Below, one piece after another: positions 13,565-27,260 of a DNA stretch of 64,000 bases (position 1 is its first letter; each line of letters opens with the position of its first letter). Source of the stretch: Scortum barcoo (Eukaryota; Chordata; Actinopteri; Centrarchiformes; Terapontidae). A model generated the notes under the pieces. The model was not told where the DNA came from. It saw only the letters and a list, made by a program, of their open reading frames with translations, and did no database searches. The position numbers and the translations under genes are program-made. The stretch covers positions 10,168,028 through 10,232,027 of the forward strand of contig CM041546.1 of assembly GCA_023238725.1 (NCBI GenBank), in the 5' to 3' direction.

Positions 13565-15711
13565 ATGGCCACCACAGGTTTGACTGTTTTTTTCTATCTT
13601 TTATGAGATTTTTAATGTACATTAATGTACATTTGTAAGAGTTGTGAGCTCTGCAGATTGTCTAAGTTGTGAAAAATAACTGATTTGGTTGCTGTATTTG
13701 TGTGTTTATCATTTTCTAATATGATTCAGTTTGGACAAATGAAATGAATTGCTCCATCTTTCTGCCTACCTTTGTGTAATTAATTATCCTGCTGCATTGT
13801 TGCTACAGTGCCAAGAGCCAATCTAGTGCTGATGCATGGATCAGTGTTACAACAAAGGGAGTTTCTCAGCAAACACCCCACTGAGATGAAAAAATAAACA
13901 GTAGACAATAAACAATAGTAATGATGCTCAGCACTTGTTTCTCGCAAACTGAGCAGTCATTTCGCCAAAGAGAATGGCGGAAAGAAATGCAAACTGCCAG
14001 CTCAGCCGCTTGGGAGTGAGGGTTCAGCAACATGCAAGCCGCATTATTGACGCCCAGATATCCTAACAATCTGGCAGTGGATGTAGCCTGAGACTCACTT
14101 TTACTGTATAATTCACTGCATTTCCCAGAGCAGAAATCATTACTTACAGTGTTGCATTTTAAAGAGCTCTAACACAGCTGTCCTTTTCAAGTGGCCCCTT
14201 AAACTCTAAAACATCCTTTAAAGACTTTTTTTCTATTCCAGCTCTGCTCTTTGCTGCTGTAATGAACCCCCCTCCTCCCTCCCTCCCCTCCCTCCCCTCC
14301 ACCATGTGCTGCTGCTGCTGGCTTGTAACCCACTTTTTTCGTGGTGCATCTTTTTCTGCTGAGCAAAGATGCTGCATCGAGCTCCTCTCAGTGGGGAAAA
14401 AAAAAATACTCTTGAGGAGTTGCGGAGCCAAGCCTGCAGATCTGGAGAGCTGCAAACCTTGCTGTCCATGGCGCGGGACTGAATACACACCCTTAAAGCT
14501 CACTGCTGCACCCAACATAACACTTGTATTTGTTAGGATCTATTACTGACCAGACTCTCTTTTTACAGAATCCGAGTTTCCAGACCGAAGTGATTTTGAT
14601 TATGGTAAGATTTACTCATTTAAAAATATCAAAAGTACAATGTTCAACATATAAAGTGCTGCATTTTTCATTACAGTATGTTTTATATTCATGGTAAGCT
14701 CCAACGGGTTTTGTCCTCTGTAGATTATGAGACACTGCGGACCACAGGGGTTATCCTTGCTGTTATAATGTTTGTCTCTGGCATTTTAATAGCCCTGAGT
14801 AAGTTTAGACTTTCTCTTGCATATCACTTGAATACAGAGGCTTTATCATGTTTACGTAAGAACCTTTACCATTTTAACTAATCTGTGATTCCCCAAACAG
14901 GTAAAAAATTCACAAAATGTGTAAAATCCTCATCCAAGTAAGAGTTGTGTAAGGCTTAGTGGATGATCCGCCTGTGCATGCTGTATGATTTTGACTTGAA
15001 GGGGACACCCAAGCAGCGTGGCAAAACATCTCCCCAGTATTGTTCTGACTAAAACTGAGTTTCCCACAGCTGTATCTACCCCCGCCCTGGATGCCTCTTC
15101 ACCAAATACCTCTTCCTTGTTCTGCATACACGACCCAAAGCACATTTCCAACACGGAGTTTACGCAGAGTAGTGCCTTCATGTTCTCTTTGTCCCAGTGC
15201 TTGCTCTGGAAAAGCATTGTTAAACGTGCGCATCACACTCCTCAAGTGTTGGCAGTGAGTGGGCAGTGTATATTTCTATTCTCGCATGCCGCTTGTATGG
15301 CAGTACATGAAGACGAAACCTGCTGTTTGACCGGAACAAAAAGCTGCATTTTGGTCTATAGCTGTTCCTCAATTTCCTCAGAACCCTGTGGCTTCAACTG
15401 TAACTTCAATCAAATCCAACTCCCAAGTTGAAGTTGCGGCCACAGTTTTCAAACTGCACAACTACATTTTTATAATCAGCCATTTTTATGAAATAAAAGA
15501 TACAGATATTTCCTAATAATTCCTAATTTCTTCCTAATTTGTGTTTGCAGTTCCAACTCATCTGGTACCCAAATTCCAAAGACAGAGGGTGAGTTCATTT
15601 TACTGGAAGGGGACTGTTTAGGGTCATTATACGCTTAAGTGCAGTAATGAGTATATTATCTCTGAAAATTTGTTTCCTTTTCTTTTTGCAGTACCTCCTC
15701 AAACCGTATAG
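13565..15711 (+). CDS. fxyd7: FXYD7, Na,K-ATPase regulatory subunit without signal peptide
   Basis: Coding exons 13565-13577, 14569-14604, 14724-14798, 14901-14937, 15551-15588 and 15692-15711 join in phase to a 72-residue protein. The start is in a strong context (GCCATGG) and encodes MATT, then an acidic stretch, the FDYDYETLR form of the FXYD signature, a membrane segment (GVILAVIMFVSGILIALS), a KK-rich juxtamembrane region, a Ser/Asn-rich tail and the end EVPPQTV. The MAT start, the absence of a signal peptide and the Ser-rich tail are the hallmarks of FXYD7, a mainly neuronal modulator of the Na,K-ATPase in mammals. It follows the FXYD6-like gene head to tail by about 1.3 kb. A poly(A) signal AATAAA is at 15935. 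The product is short but each exon is supported by splice sites and phase. Confidence 0.88.
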
Positions 15712-15939
15712 AAAATATCGTATACAGTTAAAAGAGAGGACGTCGTCACAGGAGCCACGCCAGCGAATACGCACACACACTCACACAGGCAGTCCCTCTT
15801 ATGGCTAATATACCTCTACCAGCTGGATGATGAAGAAACATGGTTTTCCAATGCATCCTAACCTGGTTTCATTAAGTGTCCCGCTGAATTCTGGAAAAAA
15901 GTCTAAAATGAGCAAACAAACAAACAAAGAAAGCAATAA

Positions 15940-17838
15940 AAATACTCCCAACCATGAGACTTGAGAAAGTACTTTTAATTAAACAAATGCAACAATTGTT
16001 GTTTCTCCTTCTTATATTTTACTCCTGTTAAACAATACGATTAAGAGCATGATTAAATATTAATACACTTACAGAATCACCAGGTTGAAAGAAAGAGCTG
16101 CATGCAATGATCACCTGAAACAACTGTCTTTTGCCTTTATTTGTTTTTATTTCTGTTGATATTCTATTTATTTCTGTTGATATTTTATTCTTGAGGGGGG
16201 CTTTCAAAAAAGCAAAAAGAAATTACAAAATAATGGAGAAAACCAATAAATGGAATAGGCTAAATATAACATGCTATAATGCAATAGCTTGATCTTGATG
16301 TACATTTAAGTAATCTTTTTTATTTTGAAAATGCTTTGAAAAATCTAAAAAAAATCATCAAATGTGTACTAAGGTGTTGATTTTGGGTTTTATTATGAGT
16401 CATTTTTTTAGTTTAAATATAAGGCAACTGTTTTCAAAATGACATTATTTTCTGTAAAACCCAAACAATGAGACCTATTTCAAATAAAGGTCTTATCTAC
16501 TCAACATGATTCATCGGTGTCTTTAAGAATCTGATAACAATCTGAATTGACAATTACATCACTTGAAATGATCTGAAGTAAAAGTGATGTAGAAACGAGA
16601 AAACATCATTATGTTGATTTTTCCTTTGTGCTTCACAGGAATTTACAATGTCTAATAACAGAGATGACACATAAGTGAGAGGCAGCTCAACCTGATTTAT
16701 CATTCAAATTACAGTCAAAACCAAGTCTCCTCATGACCTGTGACTAAAAGTCACTGTCAAGACAGTGGAAATTGGAAAGTGAAAAATAATTTCTCCTAAA
16801 GTGTGACTAAATAAACTGTTGTACTCACAGCTTTCTAGTGGGAAGCATTTTCCACCCTGCTAACTTCTATAACCTCATGTTAGTGGGACTGATCAAAGGG
16901 TGCCCTGAACATCAAAACAATTTGATGGAACTTTTAAAAAAGTGTTATTGTACTTTTATTCATGACTTATGACTAAAATGTACAGTTAGGTAATTTGTCA
17001 CCGCTTACTTTGCTCATATAATGTCTCTGTGATAACAACATTCTTTGTCACTGTTTCAAACAGAATTGTTTTATACATAAGTTTTTTTCCAAAAAGAAAA
17101 TAAATTTCTCTATGGATGCATAGAGAAAGAAAGTTAAATTATATGGAGGGTTATCTCGTCTGAAACACACGTATTCTTAACATAAGCACACATGCTGATC
17201 AAAATCAAAACCATCACTCAGTGTATCAATATGATAACTTATCATGATGGGGGGTTTTGAGAAGAGAGTCAGAGGGGTTTCAGGGACATTGTCCTGGTGG
17301 TCATACAAACGATTTCATAGAAATCAACATTAAACTGGGAGTGTAGCCTATTAGGAAAAGGAATATTACTCCACCTTCTACAACAATGTCAGTATCTTAT
17401 AATTTTTGAATAAGTATTGCTCTTCATTTCTGTTCATTTAAAGTTCAATTTCAAAATGTTTAGGACCCATTTTGACATCAATAAATACATAAATTAAAGT
17501 GTCTCTAATAGTCACAATTTTTAGAACTCATCAATTTGTTAGCAACAGCAGGAGCATTTTGAGAAAAGGCTAAACATGAAAACTTCTCCCTGTGCGTAAA
17601 AAATAAATAAAGCACTACATTTTCACAGACACTAAATTGCAGGTAATTTAAGCTTTATGCAATAAAGCATCATTTGTCTAATCCAATGTGAATTATATCT
17701 AGAAATGAATATTTTTGAACAATATATAGGCCAGAGACTCCCTAAACCAAGTAAAGATAAAGATGTGTATCACCATCTTAAATGAGGCTACATCTTAAAG
17801 ACTTATTCCCTCCAAATCGGGATTACAAGTGATTTAAA
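15940..17838. other. Intergenic stretch between convergent fxyd7 and nfkbid
   Basis: AT-rich, no open frame of note. A minus-strand poly(A) signal (TTTATT on the plus strand, 16955-16960) would fit the nfkbid 3' end, giving a 3' UTR of about 0.9 kb. A further AATAAA on the plus strand near 16483 could be an alternative fxyd7 end. Confidence 0.45.
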
Positions 17839-20800
17839 TCATTCCTGGTCCTGTAAGGACACGATACGTCGACGAGAGGAAGCACTTCGTTTCTTCAGCA
17901 TTAGCTTGAGCTAGAAATGAAAAGATAAATTAGGGTGATGATGATGAAACTGAAACAGCAGGATTAAGCCTTCTGGATCTGGCTGGCTGTTGAAATGACG
18001 GGCAGCTCACCTGCTCTCCCTGGAGGCCGCTCTGCAGCAGGTGAGCAGGCTGGTCGTTCTCCAGGTTGCGGGTACTGGGATCAGCTCCTCTGCTCAGCAG
18101 CAGCCGCAGGATCTCCTCCTGGTGGGGGTTACCATGGAGACCAGCTGCCATGTGTAAAGCTGTGTGACCATGAGCCTGTGGTGAAAAAGGAAAAATGCAG
18201 CATGAGTCAGACTGTTTACAGTCAGGTGTGTACACAGTGCATTTGTGCGTATACAAAACCCACAAACACATGCATATTTAAAAATCCAGTTTTGAGTGTC
18301 ACGTCAGTGTGGGACTCACTTTCAAGTTGACAAAGTCTTTCACGTTCGCAAGGGGAATCCTCAGCAGATAGCGCACCAGGTCAGGTCAATGTTCCCCTCC
18401 TTTACAGCCAAGTGCAGCACGGTCTTGTTACTTTTGATTTCCTGGAATTGGAGAATTGGAAGTGTTGGTTACAAAAAAAAAAAAAAAAAACATAATGAAA
18501 CTACAAGTCAGACTGAGACATTTAAGTGTCAAAGAAGAAAAAGAACACACAAGAGACAGCAAAAGGGGAAATGGCTATGCTATGACATCATCTTGGTTAG
18601 ATAAAACCTGGGCACTTCCCCTATGAACCGTATGTTTTTTTTCTACCAAAAGGTCAGGGTTTAGCATATTGGATGCTCCTGTACCTCACTGCTAAACTAT
18701 CAGCTACTCATCTGTCCATCCATTCATCTGTTTTCTGTGACACATGTGTCGATCTTAGCAAAGTGTCTCACTTGACATTCAGAAAAGGGAGAGAGCTGTG
18801 TTGTACCTGGCTGAGCAGGGACGCCCCAGCATTGAGAAGCAGCTGCACACAGGAGAGTTTCTCCGTCGCCTTGTTCTGGAGATTAACATCTAGCATCCCG
18901 CTGCTCGACAAAGCCTTCATGGTGACGCTGTGAGAAATGGCCGCACAGTGCAGGGGAGTCATACCTGGGGCAAAGATGAAGACATATGTAACACCAAGCT
19001 CTGATGATGTAAATATTTTTTTAAATGGCGCTAAAGGCTTGGTCCAACTATACTGTATGGCTGTATGGTAACACAACTGGTAAAACATTTTTACCCTCAA
19101 AATTGCAGGCCTCCAGGTTGACAGCCGGCCTGCTGGACAGAATCGCCTGCAAAACAAAGAAATCACTGTTAAGGTGCGCTCTGTGTAACAAAACTTTCTG
19201 ACCTGCTGTGATAGTCATGACAAAGTAATTCAATACTGCTGGTGCTTTACCTGCAGAACGACAGGTAGGCCATAGTGGGCGGCCAGGTGAAGGGCAGTTT
19301 GTCCTTTAACATCACAGGCGTTGATGTCCGCCCCTAATGCCAGCAGGTCCTGCACAATGTCTGGCTGGTTTGCCGTCACTGCCACCAGTAAAGCAGTCTG
19401 CACAAGCACATGTTTTTATACAGCATATATTATTTTGGGAAACTGTAATCCTGTGCTTATGTTGGCAATAAAATATTTTTAAGAAAGTCAATTTGCACAC
19501 TTTGGGAGACGTGTACTTGTTTTTGTTCGTACCTTCCCCTTGTGTTCTTTGGCGTCAAGCTTGCCTAGATCACTCAGCCTCTCTGCAGCAGCATAGGCAC
19601 ACTCCCTGAGCCCCTTGGCGGTGTAGATGTGCAGGATGCTGGCAGAGTGAGAGCACATGACAAAATAGTTTTCAACAAGGCTGGAAAATTGTGGTAATCC
19701 CCGCAACCAATTTCACACCATTCCTTTTCACAGTTGAATTTCTCTTTCCATTTTATCTGGGTTTCTGATTGTCGAGCATAAGAGGCTGACTCATTGACAT
19801 CTTTTGGGTTTTTTTGTTTTTTTTATCTTTCTAGGATTACCAAACTGCACACACAGCTTTTGCTTTTAGCTTATACGACTGAAAACGAAACTCTTCTGGA
19901 AGTAAACAAATTGTGTGCTCAAATTCGCACAATACCTTAATGTCAATGTGTGTGTGTGTGTGTGTGTGTGGTGTGGGTGGGTGTATACTATCAGCGTACT
20001 CCTACAATCTATGATCTCAAAGAAAAAAAGAGATGGCCCGTATTTGCCCGTTTACTTGCATTCCTTTTCTTGGGGATCACTAGCAGATGCACAGAAACAC
20101 ACATAACGCGCACACCACCACTTGTTAACACATATGCCTTCACTAATAAGCACTCACGTGTCTCCGTCTTCATCCTGCCTGGTGGCTCTGGTGTTGTCCA
20201 TCCCGTTGAGCAGCATCCTGGCCCCTTCCAGCTTGGTGGAGTCCATCGTCGAACCAAAGCTCAGCTGTGGGGACTGACTGGGGCCCAGAAGTGGCCAAGG
20301 CGAGGCCATACCGGTTTCTGGGGCCACCATCGGGCACTCCTGCTCAGAAGAACGCAGGAGAGAATTTAAGCCGACAACATAAAGGTGTGATTATGCGCCT
20401 ACAGACAAATACAACATGTCGGCAGAGGGGATTTCTCTTACAAATGTCTGAGACATTGTATCTCCAAATCCTGGGACTTGCTGCTGTGTGCCATATTCAG
20501 ATGTCATTGGGAGGCCGTAGGCCGTGGAGTAGCTGGTTCCTGGATGACTGGGGTAGTAACTGAGTGTCGACTCTGGTGCTGGACTCCACTGCTCATAGCT
20601 CACTGCCATGTCTGAGTAGCTGCTTGATGCACCTGGAATGGAGTGGGCGGACTGGTATTCATCACTGATGACTCACTCTGTAATATTTACTGTTTGACAT
20701 CATGCTCATGGTTAAATAAGGCTGGTGATGTTCTGTGTTTTGTCATATGTCACCAAGTCCCATGAAAAGACCAAAACCAACAATTCGTCAGTCTAAACAA

Positions 20801-21415
20801 CAACACCAACAGGAGTAAATAGTGTTTTTGTTGGGGACTGTTCGCCAGATTTGGTGCTATAGTCGGTATTTAAAGCAATACGATGGTGTATATGGGACTG
20901 ATTCAAAATAAACTACAGTGCCGTTGTTCATTATAGTGAAGGCTTTTAAATAGTTTGTGGACAAGAATGGAGCTCACAGAGGAATAAGCTATAACTTATA
21001 GCTTTAGCCAGACACACAATACCTGTTCCATCAATTCATTGTCAGCTTTGATCCTGTCATGGGATTTCTTTGCTATAAGGGACACAAAGAATATCACCAG
21101 ATTCATCGTTTTAAGTGTTGTGCGGAAGTCATCCTACTCTTACCTGTACAGGGAAATTGGTCTGATGGAGACAACTGGTGCGAGATAGAGGGGGAAAAAA
21201 AGAGACATCATAAGCACTTAAGCAACTTCATGATATGATATTTAGTGAGATGCTGAACCCATCTGTGTGCTGACTTACTGAATGAGCCGCTGGAGGAACA
21301 GGACTGGTGCTGGCCGTAGTGCAGGAGGGTGGCACGGAGGACGTCTCGCGCCTTCTCTTCTCCTCCAAGAGTTTCTTCACTGTGGGCAGACTGCAACACG
21401 GCTTCTCTTTTGGCG
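17839..21415 (-). CDS. nfkbid: Atypical IkappaB protein IkappaBNS (NFKBID), with an internal 5-bp duplication
   Basis: Nuclear ankyrin-repeat protein that binds NF-kB dimers and tunes target transcription (family knowledge). Minus-strand exons: 21415-21279, 21174-21144, 20632-20442, 20339-20158, 19638-19533, 19397-19251, 19146-19095, 18964-18807, 18441-18320, 18175-18011, 17910-17839. The N-terminal part holds a basic KKLLEEKRRRE stretch, then a Ser/Pro/Tyr-rich linker. Ankyrin repeats follow, with ILHIYTAKG, HKGKTALLVAVTANQPDIV, KGQTALHLAAHYGLP, GMTPLHCAAISHS, EIKSNKTVLHLAV, GHTALHMAAG and the end NLENDQPAHLL; the last three are close to mammalian NFKBID. Frame is kept through every junction except inside exon 18441-18320, where a tandem duplication (18377-18386) shifts the frame and creates a stop. 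The 5' start was not found. Neighbour hcst follows it in human too. Confidence 0.88.
18377..18386. repeat. nfkbid: 5-bp tandem duplication inside a conserved nfkbid exon
   Basis: The plus strand reads CAGGTCAGGT (two copies of CAGGT). Removing one copy restores the ankyrin reading frame and a 117-nt exon; with both, the exon is 122 nt and a TGA follows within a few codons. Confidence 0.8.
19946..19970. repeat. (TG)n microsatellite
   Basis: About twelve TG units in an nfkbid intron, followed by a G-rich GGTGTGGGTGG stretch. Confidence 0.95.
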
Positions 21416-21804
21416 CTGACAAAGGGGGAGAAAAAAAGCCAAAAGGCATGCCTATTAGGTCACGCATGTTCAATCAGTGAAGTTTAGATATGACTGGTCC
21501 CATTGGTGACTAATTATCTGGGCTATAAACACTCAGAAAATAGGTAGAGTGGATTAATGATAGACTAAAACTCACTCCTCACTTTGGGGAGGCTGGACCA
21601 AAATAATGTTTGCTGTTTTTGATTTTAAAAAAAGACTAAAATGAATAAGTAATTATCAGAATAGTTGACCATTATTTTTCTAGCAAATGAACACACTATT
21701 TGTTTTCTGCAGCCCCCATCCAAAACTACAATAATGTATTTGTCCTTTCAGAACATGAATGACACGGTTAAAAACTGATTTAATCGATAGACAAAAGCTT
21801 TTAC

Positions 21805-21844
21805 CTGTAGACAGACTCTCAGCTTCCAATATCGATTGAGCGCT
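21805..21844 (-). other. nfkbid: Candidate upstream coding exon of nfkbid
   Basis: On the minus strand a 40-nt segment lies between TAG and GTAAAAG. Read in frame it gives SAQSILEAESLST and ends in phase 1, which is the phase needed by the next exon (21415). The initiating ATG must lie further upstream and I could not locate it. Confidence 0.35.
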
Positions 21845-21859
21845 CTACTCATGAAATAT

Positions 21860-24800
21860 ATGTAATAATATCACAAAAGAATGTCAAGTGGAAAACAAAT
21901 GACATAAATGATAATACCTAAGAGTATGGATAGCATCTCTGTTTCTGCAAGTGTTTTTTATTTACTTTCACTGGAGTATATCTGCAATTTTACTTTACAG
22001 CATCTGATTTTGTTAAAGCGGGTTAGGGTTATTACCTGGATTATACCGCCTGCTCACTTTCTCCATAGTGGCATTTGTCTGCTCACCTTTACACATCAAT
22101 TTCAAATCCATTATACTATGAGTGTGTTTCCCCCCCACTGATACAAAACTATCATTTCCATTCAACAGGTAAAGGTAAAGTGAAAAATAGGAAAAAAATA
22201 TTACAAAACAGAATTCTGATGTTTCCAGCTAACATGATGTGACCACACAGGTTGTTTCCTCAAAAACTTCACCCCACACGTGAAAGATAAAGTGATATTT
22301 CCACCCTGTCTGTGGAACCCAAGTACAAAGAGAAACCTCCTCCATTAGGAAATCAGATCTATGGTGTGGCCATGTAAACCAGACAGATTCATCAGAAAAT
22401 TTGTAGCATGGGATTGCCACTGCTCATTTTCTATGACATCTTCCTGTCTCGCTCCATTACGCTAACAGAGTCGCAAACCACATCTTCCTGCCTTTGGTGT
22501 GTCACAGGCAAGTCACCTCAAAACGTGTTGTTGCCTTGTGCTTTCTATTGCACCTACACGTCTGGGAGGCAGAGCAGAAGAGGAGTGACATCTTTTTGTC
22601 TTTTGTCTTTTTCTTGTCAAGCCTGTTAATGTTCGCCGCTGTGGTGAGCCACACAGGGACAAGGCAGCCCTATTCAACGGATCAAACACAAAGAGGTTGT
22701 ACTTCCTGAAAAAAAACATGCAAATTCACCCCGTGAGAGAGAAATGCGAGTTTGTGAACCCGCCAGTTTATATTTCTGTCGGTTTGGCGTGTCCTCTCTC
22801 TCTCTTTCTCTCTCTCAAAAGCGACAATCTCATTTCCAACCGAAAACCTGTCCTAAACAATGAACCTTTGTGCTGCTGCGTGTGTGTGATGTGAGCCCAC
22901 CACACGATAAAGGGCATTTTATCAGAATAAATGACATCAGTCAGTACATTTCAGTGACACAAACTTTCATTTTCAAGTTCACAAGGTGTTACTATATGTT
23001 ACTCAATCCTGACTCATTTGATCTTTACAATAAAATGCTACCTTTGGCCTTTTCACAGGTGATGTAATGTTGTAATGCGTAACTACACAATCTATATTAA
23101 GCAGTGGCGGTGTAAATCAACAGATGGCTCAACACCCAGCAGTCTGAAACTAGAAGTGAGGAAATGACTCTGAGTGTTTTGTCCAAGAGTAAGAGACATG
23201 TTGGCCCACACACATATTAATTTGGGCTTTACACTAACAGCCCCGACGCAGCTTTGGGCTACTCCTATTCAAATAGGACTTGTGGAAACCCCTGGACATT
23301 GAGTCATGTGCGTGGGAGGTTGGGGATTCCGACGACCTTTCTCTTTTGGCTCACTCCGTAGAGAAAGAAAGAAGCAGTGCAGAGCCAATTTCCTCATTTT
23401 GTGGTCGAACAGACACGACAAAATATGTAATCGTTCGAGCCTATGTCAAAGATGGCATGAACAGAGACCATTCAGTGGTCACGTCACACAGTTTGCTTGT
23501 CTAGCATTAATCAAAAGGGGAAATGAAAACAAGCGAGTTGGGGTGGAGGTGTATCAGGGTTTCCCCACATGCCCTGACTCTTGGATTCACCCGAATTACG
23601 TTTTCATTCAGTGAAAACCGAGAGAAAGGCTGAAGATGTCACTTTACACAGTATAAAGATATTTAATCTAAAGTACACGTTGTCCTGTTGGCTAGACAAC
23701 CTAGTCTAACTTTAGACACTGGGAGTTTACAGATGCTCATTTTTTTAGATTTAGGAACAAAAGTCCCAAATGAAGTAAAAAAAAAATTCGACCAAATGTG
23801 TTTGGCATGTGGTGTTCTAGTCCTATAAATAAATTCCAAATTTCACTGAGTTTTTATTATAATGCTGCCACTAACAACATAACCCATTCATGAATGTTTG
23901 AAACAAGTACAGCACAGTATGTTGTACATAAAAAGTGATCATCTAAGTCGTCATTATCACTGTCGAACCACTCAACAATAAGCTCTCAAGCTGCGCTCAG
24001 TGAAAACACAAGACAACTGCTTTCTGCCATAACAAACAAATGAAAAACACATATACTCACATTTATCAAAGTGCATGTCAGAAACGGTTTTGCTTTGAAA
24101 TCTTCAACAAGTCGTCCTCTTGGTCACCGGGCTGTTCTGAAACTGGACAAACTGATTTACGGGAGCCGGAGGGATGTGATGTTCTGGTTGCGTGAAGTCT
24201 TACTGCCTTGTTGTCTTATCGCTGCTGCTTGTACACACAGAGCACGTTGTTCCCCATCGCCGCCCCCAGCTGTGGTCCACGCCCTCTACGGAGGGGAAGC
24301 CACACATTTCACTGTAGACTGTGAAAGTAAGTAGTAGGGAGGGATGTGACAAACAGTTATTAACAGTGTTAACAAAGTGTACAAGTAAACAAGCGGGTAC
24401 ATTGTGATCAGGTCAGTTCATCTTATCTACCACAATTAGTAAATATCATGTTTTATAAAGTGAATATGGAAAGTTTATATGTAAAATATGTAACATTGAG
24501 TCAAAACATTAAAGCAACTTTAGATGTCAAGTAAATGAAGTGAAGTAAAAGTAGCATGATAGAAGTGATGGAGTGGCATATCCCATAACCATACAATATG
24601 TGATTACATGTTCTTCAGTCAGTCAATAAATCAGTGAACCGATCAACCAATCAATCAAAAATGTTTTAAAGTCAGCATCTTTAACTCTTTATTTTCAGTA
24701 CCAATCAGTATCTCAGTAAGGTTTAGGAGTAACACAACATAGTACTAAACACAGAGCTAAAATAAAGTCAAGCAAATGAATAAATGGTCAAATCAAATAT

Positions 24801-27100
24801 TCCTTTACAAAAGGAATATTTAGTTCATTAGATTTTGTCAAACAACTTGATAAGTGTGAAGTCTGTATTTTATGCTCAGAAATAAGCAAAAGTAAATATT
24901 ATAGTTTACTTTATTGTTTACTTAATTAAGCTTTAGAAAAAATATATTTTCATCTTTAGAAAATATACATAACTTTTTAAACCATATATAAATGTAGCTG
25001 TCAGTCAGCATGGCATTGAGAGAGGGTAACGAATTCCCTCAGTTGGCTTACTGTTTTACCACTTTCTTTGGCATGCAGATTGTGTAACTGATAACATGTC
25101 TTTTTCTTGTAGGCACCTGATGTAGACACAGCCTTACAGGAACATCTGTGTCACCAAAAAAAACACCAACATCATATGTACTGGATCAAAGTGATGAATC
25201 TTTTTTTTTTTTTTTTTTACCAAATGACTAAAACCTTTATGAAAATTTCTTCCATTAACAACTGTTAAAAACACTGTCATAAACAACTAAACAGAAAAGA
25301 CAAATGTAAAATGTAGAGAAATATAATGATATGAAACAGAACATTAAGGACTAAAGTTTAAGTTTTAACAAGTCAGCCAGATGAAAAAAAATCCAGTTGA
25401 GATAATGAAATAAAATGGAGGAAAATTCTATAACCAAATAAGAAATTAGTGAAAACATGTGAAAGACGAAGATCTAATGAAAATCATTCAGTTTTGGTAG
25501 ATTCTGACAGTCCCAGTTTAACGGGTGAAAACATAGACACCTAAAAGTATAATGCGAAGGATATGTTGGTTGCTCAACATTCAAAGCTGGCCTCTCCTCC
25601 CCAGCTCAAAGCGTACATTTTTATGTGCTTACAGTCTGCCAATTGGGCAGTACATTTTATCGAGTCCTGCCGTCACACCCTGCACAGTGTTACTGGCTGG
25701 GGGCTACACGCCACAACACGAAGGTTGATGCCCAGAAACTTCCCATACACAGCAACATAAGAAAATACAGACAGTGGGCAGGTTCTCTGCATGTTAAAGA
25801 TACCACCACACAAGTCTAGTGGGTCATAAGTGGTGACTAAGAGGGACTATTTCTGTCTGAGTCTATACATTGTTTTTCAGGAAAATCCTACTCGTACCTT
25901 TAAATCTAAATCTAAATCTATCTCTTAAAGCAGCAGTAGTTACATAGTTATATTTGCTAAAACTTTCACTATATCCTCACAGTAGCACATGAGACAGATC
26001 ATTTGTGATAAAAAAAAAAAAAAAAACAGGCCCCTCTGGCTCCACCTGCTGCCTCTAAGGCTGTTTGGCATGAATCAACCACGCGTATCGGTGACAGAGT
26101 GTCAGTCGTGCTCCTGCTCAGGCAGCAGGCAGCTCCCCTCTTCTGCACGTGTGCCAACCCGGAGAAGCAAATGAACAACCACCAAACAATGAAGCAATAA
26201 GAAAAAAAAGCAGTTAACACGAGAGACAAGTAAACAGAAGAAAAGGAGTGAGGAGTGAGTGAGGAGTTTATCTCTGTTGATGTATTTGCTTTAAAGAAGG
26301 CATACTTGCACAGTTCCTGCAGTATTCCCATCTCAAATTTCTCACCCAATTTAGTCTGCATTGTTTTAAATGAGACTGGACCTTGATGGCTTTTTCTTCA
26401 TTGGAAGGCAGTTATAGTCCCGAAAAAGAGGCAGTGGTTGAAAAAAAAAAAAAAACAGGGATGTACTGAAGAGCATGAGAAATCAGTCTACAGCGATGTG
26501 ATCAGAAGTGTCACAGCACCATCTGCTGTTGCAAAGAGTCATAATCAGTCATAACTAGTATCAGTTTAGTATTGTCTCAAAGTTGAGGTGCCTCAAGCTG
26601 ACACGCCGACAGGGTGACTGGAAAGGTTAAGTAACTGAGCCAAAGCGGTTGTGTGTTTAGTAAAAGTACGAATCCTTGAATGTCACTGTGGGTGCCTTCG
26701 CGAACTGAGCAGAGAGTTGAAAGAGTCGAAACTCAGAGAGCATGAGCGCAGAGGTGGTATTTAAACAGCCCACACACTTTCACAGCTTTTTTTGTCGAGA
26801 TGATCTATGAACAGTGTCTTAGTGAAGGGGCCCTGAAGGTTGAACGAGCACACGTTCTCCACTGTGAGTTTCAACTTAGACCCTCGAGAAACTTAGATGA
26901 TAAGTTACTTGATGTAGAAACAAACACTTATGCGCCAAGATTTGTTGGTATTTCGAACATAGGGAGATGCAGCTGGCCTGGAGTTTGTGTGATAGCTTTT
27001 CACTGTGCGGTTGCGTGTGGTACCAATGTGCTTTAAGTGTATTCTGTTCAGTAATAACTTACACGTCTCCGGCACTCAGGTGAATAAAATCTGCAGAAAT
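21860..27100. other. Long stretch upstream of nfkbid, no gene recognised
   Basis: Contains only short, unconvincing open frames. It must hold the first exon and promoter of nfkbid (minus strand), which I could not identify. Visible features are simple-sequence tracts: CT repeats at about 22796-22817 and A or T runs near 25200, 26010 and 26440. A GC-richer island of about 200 bases at 24100-24310 could be regulatory. Confidence 0.4.
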
Positions 27101-27139
27101 TGCCCACGTTGAGTTTACACAAAAACAAACAGGCAGGGT

Positions 27140-27260
27140 TTCCACCCAGAAGAGGAAGGAGGACAAGTTGACGTCAGCCCTCAAAGCCAAAAACCAATGG
27201 CAAATTAGAGTCACATCACCTTTTTCGATTCCAGGCGGCAGATCAGACTGGGGAGATCAG
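27140..27260 (+). promoter_or_regulatory. hcst: Putative hcst promoter and first non-coding exon
   Basis: A perfect palindromic CRE (TGACGTCA, 27169-27176) and an ETS-type GAGGAAGG (about 27152) lie just upstream of an exon-like end with donor GATCAG/GTATGT at 27260-27261. The next exon begins at 27738 (CTTTCAG acceptor) and carries the start codon at 27763. Factor binding is inferred from motif only. Confidence 0.45.

Noticed and set aside
13801..13890. Possible extra fxyd7 exon after a CTACAG acceptor
   Set aside because: No donor in the phase needed and the encoded residues do not resemble a FXYD7 N-terminus.
14159..14549. Open frames in the fxyd7 first intron on both strands, including one rich in Cys/Pro
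   Set aside because: Arise from low-complexity CCT and CTG tracts; fxyd7 joins directly from 13577 to 14569 in phase.
23280..23580. NF-kB-like words (GGGGATTCCG, GGGTTTCCCC) upstream of nfkbid
   Set aside because: Each deviates from the consensus and the nfkbid start site is unknown, so an autoregulatory claim is not supported.
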